A stretch of DNA of 64,000 nt from Putridiphycobacter roseus (GCF_003234935.1 NZ_QKSB01000002.1:372001-436000); one strand, 5' to 3'. Shown: positions 36,512 to 46,004, counted from the first letter of the stretch. Made by a program: numbers and translations. The notes: a model not told the origin generated them from the sequence alone.

Positions 36512-38554
36512 TTAAGATTTAACGAATAATTTTCGACCCAATGCATTGGGTGTTTTTAATTCTAAGATATAGGTTCCATTCTCTAATTCTCCTAAATCAA
36601 TTTGAATAATACCATTACTCACATCTGTTTTTAACAAAATTTCTTTCCCTTCCATTGTCAATACTTTGATAGAGGTCAACGTCATGGAATTTGGTTGAAT
36701 AAACAATTCTTGACTTACCGGATTAGGGTATATTTCAACTGCATTAACCAATGCTTCTGAAAGTCCAGTATAATCTATATTATTACAAGCAGAGGTAGCA
36801 GTACAGCCATTTTGAGTAACTATTACAGCATAATTACCAGTTACACCAGGCTTAAACACACTAGAGGTTGCACCTGCTATAGCCATATTATTGTTATCAC
36901 AATCTACCCATTGAAAAGTTGCCGCTGCATTTGTGGTAGTCGCCGTTATGGTATCACCGCTTACCATCACACTTGGATCAACTGTTTCAATTGACAAGTT
37001 TAAAGTCACGATACTATCACAACTATTTACACCAGTATGTACTTCGTAATATACGCCTGCAGCAGAAATATTTTGATTATTGAAGAAGTAAGTAGTCCCA
37101 GTACAAATACTTTCATTTAATTCCGTTTCTGAAGCTGGATTTACGGTTAAATTCAACGTAACCAAACTATCACATCCGCCAGCATTAGTAGTTGTAAATG
37201 AATAGACGCCTGTAGTAGTTAAATTCTGACTAACAAAATAATAACTATCCCCTTGACAAATCTCTTCGGTTAGTGTTAAAGAACTAGTTTGATTTACAGC
37301 CAAATTTAACACCACTAAACTATCGCAACCACCTACAGCACTTAACAAGGTGGAATACTGACCAGCAGTTGATATATTTTGACCATCAAAGGTATAACTT
37401 TCTCCATCACAAATTGACTCATTCATAGTTTGGGTATAATCTACCACTGCAGTCAAGGAGTCTAATCCAATAACGTAACTACAAGAATTTTTGTTTAATG
37501 CCAAATCAAATGTAGTAGTACCTGTAGCGTTAAAACTATACGTATTTACTGCCGAATTTTGAATACTTGCACCATTCAAAGAAAAATTATAATTATCGAA
37601 ACCAACAGGTGAAGCAATTAAATTAACAAGAGCTCCATCACAAATAGAATCATTGGTATAGCCAGAACTTAAGGATACTACACCTGCTGTCATAACCGCA
37701 TCTAACATAAAAGTTCCTAAGGTATTGTAAGAAGCCATGCCTCCACCATTCGTCTCAAACCCAAAATAAGTACTATCTTTTACGACAACAGGCGCTTGTG
37801 TTGCACAAGGAAAAAAACCTACCCCCGAAGTTTGTTGAATTTGTCTGATACCCACGTAAATGGTTTGTCCAGAATAGTCTACATTACCATTTAAAAATGT
37901 TAAACTAACAGGGTTTCCTAAATCAGCATTTGCAATGGTATATACCACAGAAGAATCTACAATTACTCCAGCACTATTTAACAAAACACCTTTGATTTTA
38001 TTTCCAACATTAGCGGTACCAGTAGCCATAATCACGGTAGATTTTTTCACAAGAATAGAAACGGTTGATGCAGGCAATTCATATATATTTGCCAATATAC
38101 CGGTTCCTGTATCGTATCCTACACCAAGATTGATTGGGCCATTGTTGTTATGTGAAACTGTATCACAGGAAACATACTGTGCAAAATCCATCATATCATT
38201 GGAAGGCACATTATCTGTTGGGAGGGAAGCATTGACTGTTTGTGAACCTAAATTAACGATAGGAATATTAGTGAAATGTAAGGTATCGGTTGCACCAGCA
38301 GCTAAACTAGCCAATGTTTGTACAATCGAGTATGGATTAGCACCTGTAACCGATACAGTAACCGGCGTATTCGTGACCACATTCGCAGAGTTATTTTTTA
38401 TGATCACATGTGCTTCAGTACTGGTTTGAAAGAGGTTATTAATCTTACCTTTATCCGTATACAAACCTTCAACAGACAAGTCATTAGTGCCTTGTCCAAA
38501 TGAAAATACTGCTGGTAGCGCAAAAGCAAAAAGCAGAAGTAAATTTTTTCTCAT
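36512..38554 (-). CDS. T9SS-secreted protein with three Cys repeats and type A sorting domain
   Basis: 680 residues from MRKNLLLLFAFALPAVFSFGQ (signal peptide, cut after FGQ). An ATG 29 codons upstream is rejected. The N-terminal half has CARDB-like beta folds (VHIIKNNSANVVTNTPVTVS type). Then come three repeats of about 50 residues, each of the form ICxGxxYxFxxQN...G.Y....GGCDSLVxLNLxV. The last 75 residues (VEIYPNPVSQELF.., ending RKLFVKS) are a type A type IX sorting domain that would be removed on secretion. A cell-surface or released adhesin-like protein is likely. Confidence 0.9.
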   Translation of the reverse strand: MRKNLLLLFAFALPAVFSFGQGTNDLSVEGLYTDKGKINNLFQTSTEAHVIIKNNSANVVTNTPVTVSVTGANPYSIVQTLASLAAGATDTLHFTNIPIVNLGSQTVNASLPTDNVPSNDMMDFAQYVSCDTVSHNNNGPINLGVGYDTGTGILANIYELPASTVSILVKKSTVIMATGTANVGNKIKGVLLNSAGVIVDSSVVYTIANADLGNPVSLTFLNGNVDYSGQTIYVGIRQIQQTSGVGFFPCATQAPVVVKDSTYFGFETNGGGMASYNTLGTFMLDAVMTAGVVSLSSGYTNDSICDGALVNLIASPVGFDNYNFSLNGASIQNSAVNTYSFNATGTTTFDLALNKNSCSYVIGLDSLTAVVDYTQTMNESICDGESYTFDGQNISTAGQYSTLLSAVGGCDSLVVLNLAVNQTSSLTLTEEICQGDSYYFVSQNLTTTGVYSFTTTNAGGCDSLVTLNLTVNPASETELNESICTGTTYFFNNQNISAAGVYYEVHTGVNSCDSIVTLNLSIETVDPSVMVSGDTITATTTNAAATFQWVDCDNNNMAIAGATSSVFKPGVTGNYAVIVTQNGCTATSACNNIDYTGLSEALVNAVEIYPNPVSQELFIQPNSMTLTSIKVLTMEGKEILLKTDVSNGIIQIDLGELENGTYILELKTPNALGRKLFVKS

Positions 38555-38860
38555 AACATTATAATTTATTGGTTTCAATGAAGATAGTAAAATAAGTGAA
38601 ACAAATGTTAAATTTTTATAAAATAAAACAACAATGCTCATTTATTGTTAATAACAACACATACAAACCATTATAAAAAATACTCCTGTTCTTAAAACAA
38701 AATTACATGATTTGGGACTAAATCCCACTTCAGCAGAAAAAATTACGGTGTTTCGGGACTTAAAAAGTCAAATATAGACGCCAAACTAGTTAGAATGGCA
38801 GATCCTACTCCCTATAAACGAGAAACTTACAAATTACTGGAATAAAAATCAGCTTTATTT
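38555..38860. other. Intergenic region with an orphan coding-like frame
   Basis: 306 bases between the T9SS gene start and the SDR gene end. It includes the orphan plus-strand frame at 38711-38845, described separately. No terminator or promoter is clear. Confidence 0.4.
38711..38845 (+). pseudogene. Orphan coding-like fragment (44 codons, no start)
   Basis: The frame between a TGA (38708) and a TAA (38843) reads SGLKKSNIDAKLVRMADPTP and KRETYKLLE at its end, which looks like genuine protein composition rather than chance. It has no ATG, GTG or TTG start; the only ATG is internal (R-M-A-D-P). It could be the tail of a decayed gene, or a gene with an unusual start. Confidence 0.3.
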
Positions 38861-40393
38861 TTACCAGCTAATAGGCATATAATCTTTAAGAAATTTTCCC
38901 GACCAATGTTTTCCTGTATTAATACCATCTAATAAAGGATCGAGTACACGGGCTGCGCCATCTACAATATCCAAGGGAGGTTGAAAATCATGCATCTCCT
39001 CCTTCTTTTTAGATAATTCTATTGGATCTTCATCCGTTACCCATCCAGTATCTACCGCATTCATATAAACACCATCTTTGGCAAATTCACTGGCAGAAGT
39101 ATGGGTCAACATATTTAAAGCTGCTTTGGCCATATTGGTATGGGGGTGACGTGCTATTTTTTTGAAGGAATGAAACTTCCCTTCCATAGCCGACACATTA
39201 ATAATGTGTTTTTGTCCGGTATTTTCTTTACGCATCAAGACCGACAATCGGTTACAAAGCACAAAAGGCGCAATGGCATTTACCAATTGAACCTCTACCA
39301 TTTCGAGCGTTTCAATTTCACCTAATTTCAATCTCCAACTGTTGGTTTTTCGTAAATCTACTTGTTGTAAGTCGGCATCCAACTTACCTTCAGGAAAGAC
39401 CTCATTGGCTGCAAGAGAATTATCAAAACTATAAGGTATTTGCGACAATTGCGCAGAGGCTCTTAAACCAATACCTGGTGCTTCCCCATGCCAAGTCACC
39501 GGCATATTTGTTTTATTCACCGTTTTACCCGACAAAGATTGGAGTTCGTTTAAACAATTAAAATGCTCCTTTAATAAGGTTTGTGCAAATTCAGGTAATT
39601 CTTGAATTGGCAAATTTTCCTTGTCCATTAAATGCTTAAAAAATCCAGCAGGACGACGAACAGTTTGCGCTGCATTATTAATTAATATGTCAAGTCTTTT
39701 ATATTTTAACTCTATGTAATTGCAGAATATTTCCACACTTGGAATATGTCTTAAATCCAATCCATGGATATGTAACCTATGTCCCCATTGGGTAAAATCT
39801 TCTTCTTTAGAAAAACGCAACGCAGAATCAACTGGAAAACGGGTAGTTGCAACTACAGTTGCTCCCGACCTTAACATCATTAAGGTAATATGATACCCAA
39901 TTTTTAATCGAGAACCTGTCACCACCGCAACTTGATCCGTTAAGTCGGCTGTTTGAAAACGTTTGGCATAATTAAAGTCGCCACAAGACGTACACATGGT
40001 ATCGTAAAAATGATGTAAAGTGGTAAATTCCGCTTTACAAACGTAGCAGTTACGTGGCGAATCTAATGTGGTATACTTTCTTTCTTTTGGTAAGTCCAAA
40101 AATTTTGGGGCAACAAAAACATTTGATTCTCTGGCACTTCGAATACCCGTTTCTTTACGGGCGTGTTTTTCTCTTTCAACTATTTTTCTTTTAGCTGCCT
40201 TTTTAGCATCTTTTCTTCGTCTATCGGACTCGGTTTTATTTGGTCGTGAGAGTTGTCCTGCCAAGGTCATCAGCTCCACTCTTTTTGATTCGGGCAATTC
40301 AAACAACTGATTCGTATCTGCCAATAAATCTTTTAACGTGTCAATACAAGCATCTACACTACTATCCTTTTCCGAAATTGAATTTCCTTCCAT
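38861..40393 (-). CDS. Zinc-ribbon SDR protein with non-canonical active site
   Basis: 510 residues. After a helical Lys/Arg-rich N-terminus (to about 110) comes a four-Cys zinc-ribbon-like segment (CYVCKAEF..., MCTSCGDF). A Rossmann fold of the short-chain dehydrogenase type follows ([25 protein letters not shown]). The usual catalytic YxxxK reads TNMAK, with Thr in place of Tyr; the Ser (NVSAMEG) and Lys are present. A perfect -7 element (TAACTTTG, 40418-40411) lies 18 bp before the ATG. Function unknown; ordinary SDR oxidoreductase activity is doubtful. Confidence 0.85.
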   Translation of the reverse strand: MEGNSISEKDSSVDACIDTLKDLLADTNQLFELPESKRVELMTLAGQLSRPNKTESDRRRKDAKKAAKRKIVEREKHARKETGIRSARESNVFVAPKFLDLPKERKYTTLDSPRNCYVCKAEFTTLHHFYDTMCTSCGDFNYAKRFQTADLTDQVAVVTGSRLKIGYHITLMMLRSGATVVATTRFPVDSALRFSKEEDFTQWGHRLHIHGLDLRHIPSVEIFCNYIELKYKRLDILINNAAQTVRRPAGFFKHLMDKENLPIQELPEFAQTLLKEHFNCLNELQSLSGKTVNKTNMPVTWHGEAPGIGLRASAQLSQIPYSFDNSLAANEVFPEGKLDADLQQVDLRKTNSWRLKLGEIETLEMVEVQLVNAIAPFVLCNRLSVLMRKENTGQKHIINVSAMEGKFHSFKKIARHPHTNMAKAALNMLTHTSASEFAKDGVYMNAVDTGWVTDEDPIELSKKKEEMHDFQPPLDIVDGAARVLDPLLDGINTGKHWSGKFLKDYMPISW

Positions 40394-40451
40394 GCGTAAA
40401 AATAAAAGTGCAAAGTTAATTCAATTTTACCTAATGAATCCTAACCCGGCC

Positions 40452-40880
40452 CTATAAAATAGTAGTCTCCCCTTTTTCAACAGCCAAAGCAAAGTCTTCA
40501 ATGCTTTTTTGTTGAAGATCTTTCAATAATTTCACCTTAAATGGTTGGTATAAATAATGCATGGGACAAGGCGTTTCATTACTGCAAGTATGCAAGCCCA
40601 TAATACAAGCATCAATATCAGTTAAACCCTCCATGTTTTCAATGATATTGATTAAGGGGGCTGCCTTATTTTCTGCGGTTAAAAAAAAGCCGCCATTTCT
40701 TCCTTTTGTCGAAGAAATTAATCCTTTTTTACTCAGCGATTTTAAAATAGTAGCTAAATAAGCATGTGGAACATCAATTCTATCTGCAATTGTACCTGGG
40801 CTCATTTTAGAAGTCTCATCCGTATGAATAGCCAAACACAAAACAGCCCTTAATGCATATTTACTCGACTTTGATAACAT
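40452..40880 (-). CDS. Rrf2 family regulator, NsrR-like (Fe-S sensor)
   Basis: 142 residues. Winged helix at the N-terminus (SKSSKYALRAVLCLA; IDVPHAYLATILKSL recognition helix). Three Cys at 92, 99 and 105 can hold a [4Fe-4S] or [2Fe-2S] cluster, as in NsrR. It is transcribed away from the nitrite reductase operon across 203 bp, which suggests it senses nitric oxide and represses nirK. It could also be an IscR-like or redox-sensing Rrf2, but the neighbourhood favours NsrR. The -7 box (40892-40885) lies four bases before the ATG, so its mRNA may be leaderless. Confidence 0.88.
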   Translation of the reverse strand: MLSKSSKYALRAVLCLAIHTDETSKMSPGTIADRIDVPHAYLATILKSLSKKGLISSTKGRNGGFFLTAENKAAPLINIIENMEGLTDIDACIMGLHTCSNETPCPMHYLYQPFKVKLLKDLQQKSIEDFALAVEKGETTIL

Positions 40881-40884
40881 GTTA

Positions 40885-40892
40885 CAAATTTA
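40885..40892 (-). promoter_or_regulatory. -7 element of the Rrf2 gene, possible leaderless mRNA
   Basis: TAAATTTG on the minus strand is a perfect TAnnTTTG match, followed by only four bases (TAAC) before the ATG. Transcription would start at or within the start codon. Confidence 0.45.
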
Positions 40893-40972
40893 AGTATATT
40901 TTCTAAATACCAGCCGGACTCCTCCTTCAAAAAACCGCTAAAACAATGTTTGATAAGTAGATATGGCTTTAC

Positions 40973-40992
40973 TGATAAAAATCATATATTTA
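40973..40992 (+). promoter_or_regulatory. Possible FNR/CRP-type box next to a -7 element, nirK promoter
   Basis: TGAT-AAAA-ATCA (40973-40984) is a symmetrical FNR/CRP-type core and is directly followed by TATATTTA (40985-40992, one mismatch to TAnnTTTG). In AT-rich DNA such an 8-base core appears by chance every few kilobases, and the distance to the -7 box is not the classical activator spacing, so this is weak. Confidence 0.3.
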
Positions 40993-41013
40993 CACTACAA
41001 AGGACATATTCAA

Positions 41014-41037
41014 TAAAAGTATATTCGTATACTTTTA
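41014..41037 (+). promoter_or_regulatory. Perfect 10-bp inverted repeat ahead of nirK (likely Rrf2/NsrR operator)
   Basis: TAAAAGTATA, four bases (TTCG), then its exact complement TATACTTTTA, 46 bp before the nirK ATG. The two 11-base halves of the central 22 bases match the size of known NsrR operators. A weaker related half-site (AAGTATATT) lies upstream of the Rrf2 gene at about 40892-40900. Confidence 0.7.
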
Positions 41038-41083
41038 TGCTCAAATAAAAGGATCCAGTGGCCCTTATTTAAAAATTAAGATT

Positions 41084-42538
41084 ATGAAAAGTAAAAAAAT
41101 GAAATTGTTGGCAGCCCAATTAATCTGGCTCCCCTTATTTTTCAGTTGTAACTCAAACAAAGTAGACAGCTCTTTAGAACTGGATACCGCGTTAATACCA
41201 GTTACCAAAACCATGGAAGCAGAACTTACAGCACCACCTTTTGTTCCTGCACCTGTTGGAAATAGGGCAGCCATGACCTTAAAAGTAAACATGGAAATTA
41301 TAGAAAAAGAAGGAACCATGACAGACGGTGTAACCTATAATTACTGGACTTTTGGAGGAACAGTTCCTGGAAGTTTTATTAGAACAAGAGTTGGGGATGA
41401 AGTAGAATTCACATTATCCAACCACCCTGACAATAAATTACCCCACAATATAGATTTACACGCAGTAACTGGTCCAGGTGGTGGCGCAACCTCTTCTTTT
41501 GTTGCTCCTGGTCACCATAAGATGTTCAAATTTAAAACTTTGCAACCAGGAATCTATGTCTACCACTGTGCTACTGCACCAGTTGGAATGCATATTGCCA
41601 ATGGCATGTATGGGTTAATTTTAGTAGAGCCAGAAGGAGGTCTTCCAAAAGTAGATAAGGAATACTATATCATGCAAGGGGATTTTTACACCGAAGGAAA
41701 ATATGGTGAACCTGGATTACAAGCATTCGACATGACTAAAGCGGTGGAAGAAAGAGCAGATTACGTGGTATTTAATGGCCATGTTGGTGCATTAACTGGC
41801 GACAATGCCATTACTGCAAAAGTTGGAGAAACAGTAAGACTATATGTAGGAAATGGTGGACCAAATTTAACTTCCTCTTTCCATGTTATTGGAGAGATAT
41901 TTGACAAGGTGAAAATTGAAGGTGGTAGTGAAGAAAATCATGATGTTCAGACCACATTAATTCCTGCCGGCGGTGCAACAATAGTGGAATTTAAAGTAGA
42001 AGTTCCTGGTACATTCATCCTTGTTGATCACGCCATTTTTAGAGCCTTTAATAAAGGCGCTTTAGCCATGTTAAAAGTAGAAGGAAAAGACAATTTAATT
42101 GTATATTCGGGAATGGTTCAAGAAGGAATCTATCATCCAGAAGGCGGCACCATTCAATCCATGCCTGGAGAAGGAGCACAAGCTGCTGTGGTGGATAATA
42201 AAACTAAAGCAGAAAGAATTGAATCTGGTCAACAAATTTACATGAATACTTGTTTTGCTTGTCACCAAGCAAGTGGAGAAGGCGTGCCAAATGCATTTCC
42301 ACCCTTGGCCAAATCTGATTACTTAAATGCAGATATAAAAAGAGCCATTGGAATTGTTGTGCATGGTAAAACTGGTAAAATTACGGTCAACGGGAAAGCA
42401 TACAATAGTGTAATGACTCGACAAACTTTAACAGATGTAGAAGTTGCAGATGTATTAACTTACGTGTACAATTCATGGGACAATAATGGTACGGAAGTCA
42501 CTCCTGCCATGGTCACTGAAGTTAAAAGCGCTCATTAA
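41084..42538 (+). CDS. nirK: Copper nitrite reductase fused to a C-terminal cytochrome c
   Basis: Reduces nitrite to nitric oxide outside the cytoplasm. 484 residues, lipoprotein signal with FFSC (C22). Two cupredoxin domains carry a full ligand set: type 1 copper H121, C162, H170, M175; type 2 copper H126, H161, H316; catalytic D124 and H267. From about residue 375 a c-type cytochrome follows (CFACH at 390-394, probable axial Met 444). The fused haem domain would feed electrons directly to the type 1 site. It leads an operon with NirV-like, SCO and porin genes. Confidence 0.96.
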   Translation: MKSKKMKLLAAQLIWLPLFFSCNSNKVDSSLELDTALIPVTKTMEAELTAPPFVPAPVGNRAAMTLKVNMEIIEKEGTMTDGVTYNYWTFGGTVPGSFIRTRVGDEVEFTLSNHPDNKLPHNIDLHAVTGPGGGATSSFVAPGHHKMFKFKTLQPGIYVYHCATAPVGMHIANGMYGLILVEPEGGLPKVDKEYYIMQGDFYTEGKYGEPGLQAFDMTKAVEERADYVVFNGHVGALTGDNAITAKVGETVRLYVGNGGPNLTSSFHVIGEIFDKVKIEGGSEENHDVQTTLIPAGGATIVEFKVEVPGTFILVDHAIFRAFNKGALAMLKVEGKDNLIVYSGMVQEGIYHPEGGTIQSMPGEGAQAAVVDNKTKAERIESGQQIYMNTCFACHQASGEGVPNAFPPLAKSDYLNADIKRAIGIVVHGKTGKITVNGKAYNSVMTRQTLTDVEVADVLTYVYNSWDNNGTEVTPAMVTEVKSAH

Positions 42539-42547
42539 ATTAAATTC

Positions 42548-43315
42548 ATGAAAACCAAACACCTCATTTTAATTATTTTAAGCACTTTTACTTGGCTTGG
42601 TTTACAAGCCCAAACAAAAATGGTTTTTATCAAAGGGGGGACTTTTGTCCCCCTTTATGGCACTGATTCATTACCAGTAAAAATTAATGATTTATATATG
42701 GATGTTTATCCAGTAACCAATATGCAATACTTAGCCTTTGTTAAGCAGCATCAAAAATGGCAAAAAAACAAAGTACTTAGAATTTTTGCAGATCAAAATT
42801 ATTTAATGGGTTGGCTAAACGATACTACATTAGCCAACAACATGAACCGAATGTCCCCTGTTACAAATATTTCATGGTATGCCGCAAAAGCATATTGCGA
42901 CTGTTTAGACAAGAGATTACCTACTGTAGATGAATGGGAATATGTAGGCATGGCTAACGATTCTATTCCGGATGCCAGACTTTTAAAAAATTACAATACT
43001 TATATTTTAGCTTGGTATGAAAAGCCAAGATCTTATAAAAACACCATAGGCTCCACCTTTAAAAATTATTATGGCGTATACGATATGCACGGTTTAGTTT
43101 GGGAATGGACTTCAGATTTTAATTCCATTTTAATCTCTGGAGAATCAAGAAAAGATGTAGACAATGACAAAAACCTATTCTGTGGAAGCGGTGCAGTTGG
43201 AGCAAATGACTTAATGGATTATGCCGCGTTTATGCGTTATGCCTTGCGGGGTAGTTTAAAAGCAAATTACGCCATGAGAAACTTAGGTTTTAGGTGTGTA
43301 AGTGATGTAAAATAA
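42548..43315 (+). CDS. NirV-like formylglycine-generating-enzyme-type protein
   Basis: 255 residues with a signal peptide (MKTKHLILIILSTFTWLGLQAQ) and a FGE-sulfatase (SUMF1) domain: MVFIKGGTFVP, YMDVYPVTNMQYLAFV, NISWYAAKAYCDCLDKRLPTVDEWEYV, MHGLVWEWTSDF and GFRCV. Proteins of this type, called NirV, sit beside nirK in several denitrifiers, but their activity is not settled. It starts 9 bp after nirK. Exported location fits a role with the nitrite reductase. Confidence 0.88.
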   Translation: MKTKHLILIILSTFTWLGLQAQTKMVFIKGGTFVPLYGTDSLPVKINDLYMDVYPVTNMQYLAFVKQHQKWQKNKVLRIFADQNYLMGWLNDTTLANNMNRMSPVTNISWYAAKAYCDCLDKRLPTVDEWEYVGMANDSIPDARLLKNYNTYILAWYEKPRSYKNTIGSTFKNYYGVYDMHGLVWEWTSDFNSILISGESRKDVDNDKNLFCGSGAVGANDLMDYAAFMRYALRGSLKANYAMRNLGFRCVSDVK

Positions 43316-43327
43316 AAAATACTAATT

Positions 43328-44038
43328 ATGAAAACAACCATCAAAATATTATCCTTATTATTTATTTTTCTTATTATAAGCAGTTGCAGTACAGACAACC
43401 AATTAGTGGAAAACGACATTTACACCTGCCCTATGCAATGTGAAGGAGATAAAACATATTCATCCCCTGGCCACTGCCCTGTATGCGAAATGAATTTAAC
43501 ACAACCTGTAGCAAAAGTATTATATGATGAAACGGACCTCCTTTCAGAAAACTCTATTTTTAATTTAACCTCAAAATGGCAAACCCAGAATAAGGAAACC
43601 ATTACCTTAAAAGACTTAAAAGGAAAACCTTTAGTCGTGGTAATGATTTACACGACCTGTAAGGCTGCCTGTCCGAGACTGGTTGCAGATGTTAGAAATA
43701 TAGAAAAAACATTAATTGCAGAAGATATAAAAGATGTAAAGTATATTTTTGTCAGTATTGATCCAGAAACAGATACGCCAGAACAACTCAAAGCATTTGC
43801 TGTTGAAAATGTAATGGATGATGAAAACCATGTTTTCTTGCATGGATCAGTGGATGATGTGCGAGAATTTTCTAATGTTCTTGCTGTAAAGTACAAAGAA
43901 ATTTCTCCCCTAGATTTTTCTCACTCCAACATCATCAGTGTTTTTAATCCTGGCGGAGAATTAATAAATCAAGTAGAAGGACTAGGAATGGATCAAACAG
44001 CGACCATTAATGCTATAAAAAGTATCACCACTCATTAA
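43328..44038 (+). CDS. SCO-family copper chaperone with N-terminal heavy-metal-binding domain
   Basis: Lipoprotein of 236 residues (lipobox SSC, C20). Residues about 31-58 carry a compact metal-binding motif (YTCPMQCEG, CPVCEMNL). The SCO/thioredoxin-like domain follows, with the copper Cys pair CKAAC (C111, C115) and the distal His 199 (SHSN). It likely loads or reduces the copper sites of NirK, as SCO proteins do for cytochrome oxidase. It is 12 bp after the NirV-like gene. Confidence 0.92.
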   Translation: MKTTIKILSLLFIFLIISSCSTDNQLVENDIYTCPMQCEGDKTYSSPGHCPVCEMNLTQPVAKVLYDETDLLSENSIFNLTSKWQTQNKETITLKDLKGKPLVVVMIYTTCKAACPRLVADVRNIEKTLIAEDIKDVKYIFVSIDPETDTPEQLKAFAVENVMDDENHVFLHGSVDDVREFSNVLAVKYKEISPLDFSHSNIISVFNPGGELINQVEGLGMDQTATINAIKSITTH

Positions 44039-44048
44039 ATTAATAAAC

Positions 44049-45341
44049 ATGAAAAAAACCGCGCTTATATTTGCAATTCTATTGCTTAATAATCTGTCAC
44101 TTTTCTCACAAGACTTTAAATTATCGGCTGAAATTAGACCAAGATTCGAAGCCAGACATGGCTACAAAAAACTAATGAGTAACAACCAGAAAACCGCTAG
44201 TTTTGTCTCCCAAAGAACCCGTTTAAATTTTGAATTTGAACAAGATAAAATAGCCGTTAAAGTAACTGCTCAGAATGTAAGAGTTTGGGGGGATGTTTCT
44301 ACCTTAAGCGCTCAGGACATTAATGGCATTACCATGCATGAAACATGGGCCAAGTACCAATTTAATGAGATGGTCGCTTTAAAAGTAGGTCGACAAGAAA
44401 TAGCATATGATGATGAGCGAATTTTTGGCGCTGTTGGCTGGGCACAACAAGCAAGAAGTCATGATGCCGCTTTGGTAAAATTAGATTTTAAGCGTAAAGG
44501 TAAATTAGACGCGGGATTTGCTTATAACAGTAATAACGAAAATATAACCGATCCTGGTTATTTTATCAATCAATACCAAAACATGCAATTTTTATGGTAC
44601 CAAGTTCCCCTTGCAAAAAGTTTTAAATTAAGTTTACTTGTCTTAAACAATGGCATGCAATACAGTATAGATAATGTGACAAGAAAAACAGCCTATAGTC
44701 AAACCATGGGTGGTCGTTTGGTGTATAAAAAAAATAAAATTGCTGCCAATGCTGCTTTCTACTATCAGTTAGGTGAATTACCGCAAACCATAAGCACTGG
44801 AACAGTTATTCAAAATGCCTATTATGTAGCTGCCGATATCCAATATCGTCCAACCTCTTCCTTTACTTTTGGTGGAGGAATTGAAATATTGAGTGGCAAT
44901 GACATGAGCAGTACCTCCAGTCAAAACAACGCCTTTAATCCTTACTATGGTACCAACCATAAATTTAATGGTTTAATGGATTATTTCTATGTAGGAAATC
45001 ACCTAAACACAGTTGGTTTAGTGGATATTTATGTACCATTAACTTTCAAAAAAGATAAATTAAAAATAAGTACTACCGCCCATTATTTTTTAACTCAAAA
45101 CAACTATGCTATAAAAGTCATTGACTATTTGGCAATTTTAGACCCTAGTTTAGGCACAGAAATAGACCTGACAGTAAATTACAAATTGAGTAATGTATTT
45201 GAAATAAGCGCAGGGTATTCACAATTTTTTGGAACCCAAAGCTTAGAAACTATTCAAGGAGGGAACGCTTCTTTAAGTAATAACTGGTCATGGCTTATGT
45301 TAACTTTTAAACCTGTTTTATTCCAAACCAATTTGAAATAA
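44049..45341 (+). CDS. Outer-membrane porin (alginate-export-like family)
   Basis: 430 residues with a signal peptide (MKKTALIFAILLLNNLSLFSQ) and beta-barrel strands throughout, in the style of the alginate-export porin family (EIRPRFEARHGYKK, FVSQRTRLNFEFEQDKI, WAKYQFNEMVALKVGRQEI). In Bacteroidota such porins often accompany respiratory and nitrite-reduction operons and probably admit small anions. It ends 11 bp before the convergent DsbA-like gene. Confidence 0.82.
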   Translation: MKKTALIFAILLLNNLSLFSQDFKLSAEIRPRFEARHGYKKLMSNNQKTASFVSQRTRLNFEFEQDKIAVKVTAQNVRVWGDVSTLSAQDINGITMHETWAKYQFNEMVALKVGRQEIAYDDERIFGAVGWAQQARSHDAALVKLDFKRKGKLDAGFAYNSNNENITDPGYFINQYQNMQFLWYQVPLAKSFKLSLLVLNNGMQYSIDNVTRKTAYSQTMGGRLVYKKNKIAANAAFYYQLGELPQTISTGTVIQNAYYVAADIQYRPTSSFTFGGGIEILSGNDMSSTSSQNNAFNPYYGTNHKFNGLMDYFYVGNHLNTVGLVDIYVPLTFKKDKLKISTTAHYFLTQNNYAIKVIDYLAILDPSLGTEIDLTVNYKLSNVFEISAGYSQFFGTQSLETIQGGNASLSNNWSWLMLTFKPVLFQTNLK

Positions 45342-45352
45342 TAAAATAAAAT

Positions 45353-46000
45353 TTACTTGGAAGTTGTTTCCATAATATGCGTGTAGGCAACTTCCAAGTG
45401 TTTTAATTCTTGATAACCATTAGAGAGCATAAAAAATTCTTTCCCTTTTTTTATCACTAAAGCAGGAAAACCTTGTATCCCCATTTCTGCGGACAACTGA
45501 AAATCTGCTTTTGTTGCCAACTTTGCTTCCTCACTTTCAAAAAGGGATTCAAACTTTTCAGGATCTAAACCATGTGCTTTCGCCAAGGATAAATAAGTAG
45601 CCAAATCATTGGTGTTTTTATTATCCCGATAAAAAGCCGTCTGCACCCCTTTAAAAAAAGCCATTTCTTTTGAAGGATCCAACATTCTAACCACTACCAC
45701 GGCTCTAGAAGCCGGCTCTGTGTCGTACACGAAATTAGGATCATTTAAAATAGCATCCTTAAAAGGCATACCTGTTCTTTCCCCAATTTCTACCCAATGC
45801 GACATTAAAATATCCCGCATGTCTTTTGCTTTCTGCCGGTTACCAGGTCTTAAACCTCCTTGTACTAGTCTTAATTTTAGTTCTGGATGTGCCTGTATGA
45901 AACCATCTAATTCCTTTGTGAAACCATAACACCAAGAACACATAGTATCCCCAACATATATCAACGCATTCTCGTCCTCGTTTATCCAATCTAAATTCAT
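45353..46000 (-). CDS. DsbA family oxidoreductase (FrnE-like)
   Basis: 215 residues with no signal peptide, so cytoplasmic. The CSWC motif at 21-24 (GDTMCSWCYGF) and the helical insertion followed by GIQGFPALVIKKG (cis-Pro loop) match the FrnE/DsbA group. It converges with the nirK operon end. The -7 box (46012-46005) lies four bases before the ATG. Substrate unknown; related proteins take part in oxidative stress responses. Confidence 0.9.
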   Translation of the reverse strand: MNLDWINEDENALIYVGDTMCSWCYGFTKELDGFIQAHPELKLRLVQGGLRPGNRQKAKDMRDILMSHWVEIGERTGMPFKDAILNDPNFVYDTEPASRAVVVVRMLDPSKEMAFFKGVQTAFYRDNKNTNDLATYLSLAKAHGLDPEKFESLFESEEAKLATKADFQLSAEMGIQGFPALVIKKGKEFFMLSNGYQELKHLEVAYTHIMETTSK

Positions 46001-46004
46001 GTTA

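Noticed and set aside
36800..37450. Repeated pattern taken for a DNA repeat or CRISPR
   Set aside because: It is the coding sequence of three diverged protein repeats; there are no identical repeats or uniform spacers.
38140..38430. Long open frame opposite the T9SS protein
   Set aside because: Antisense to a gene with signal peptide and sorting domain.
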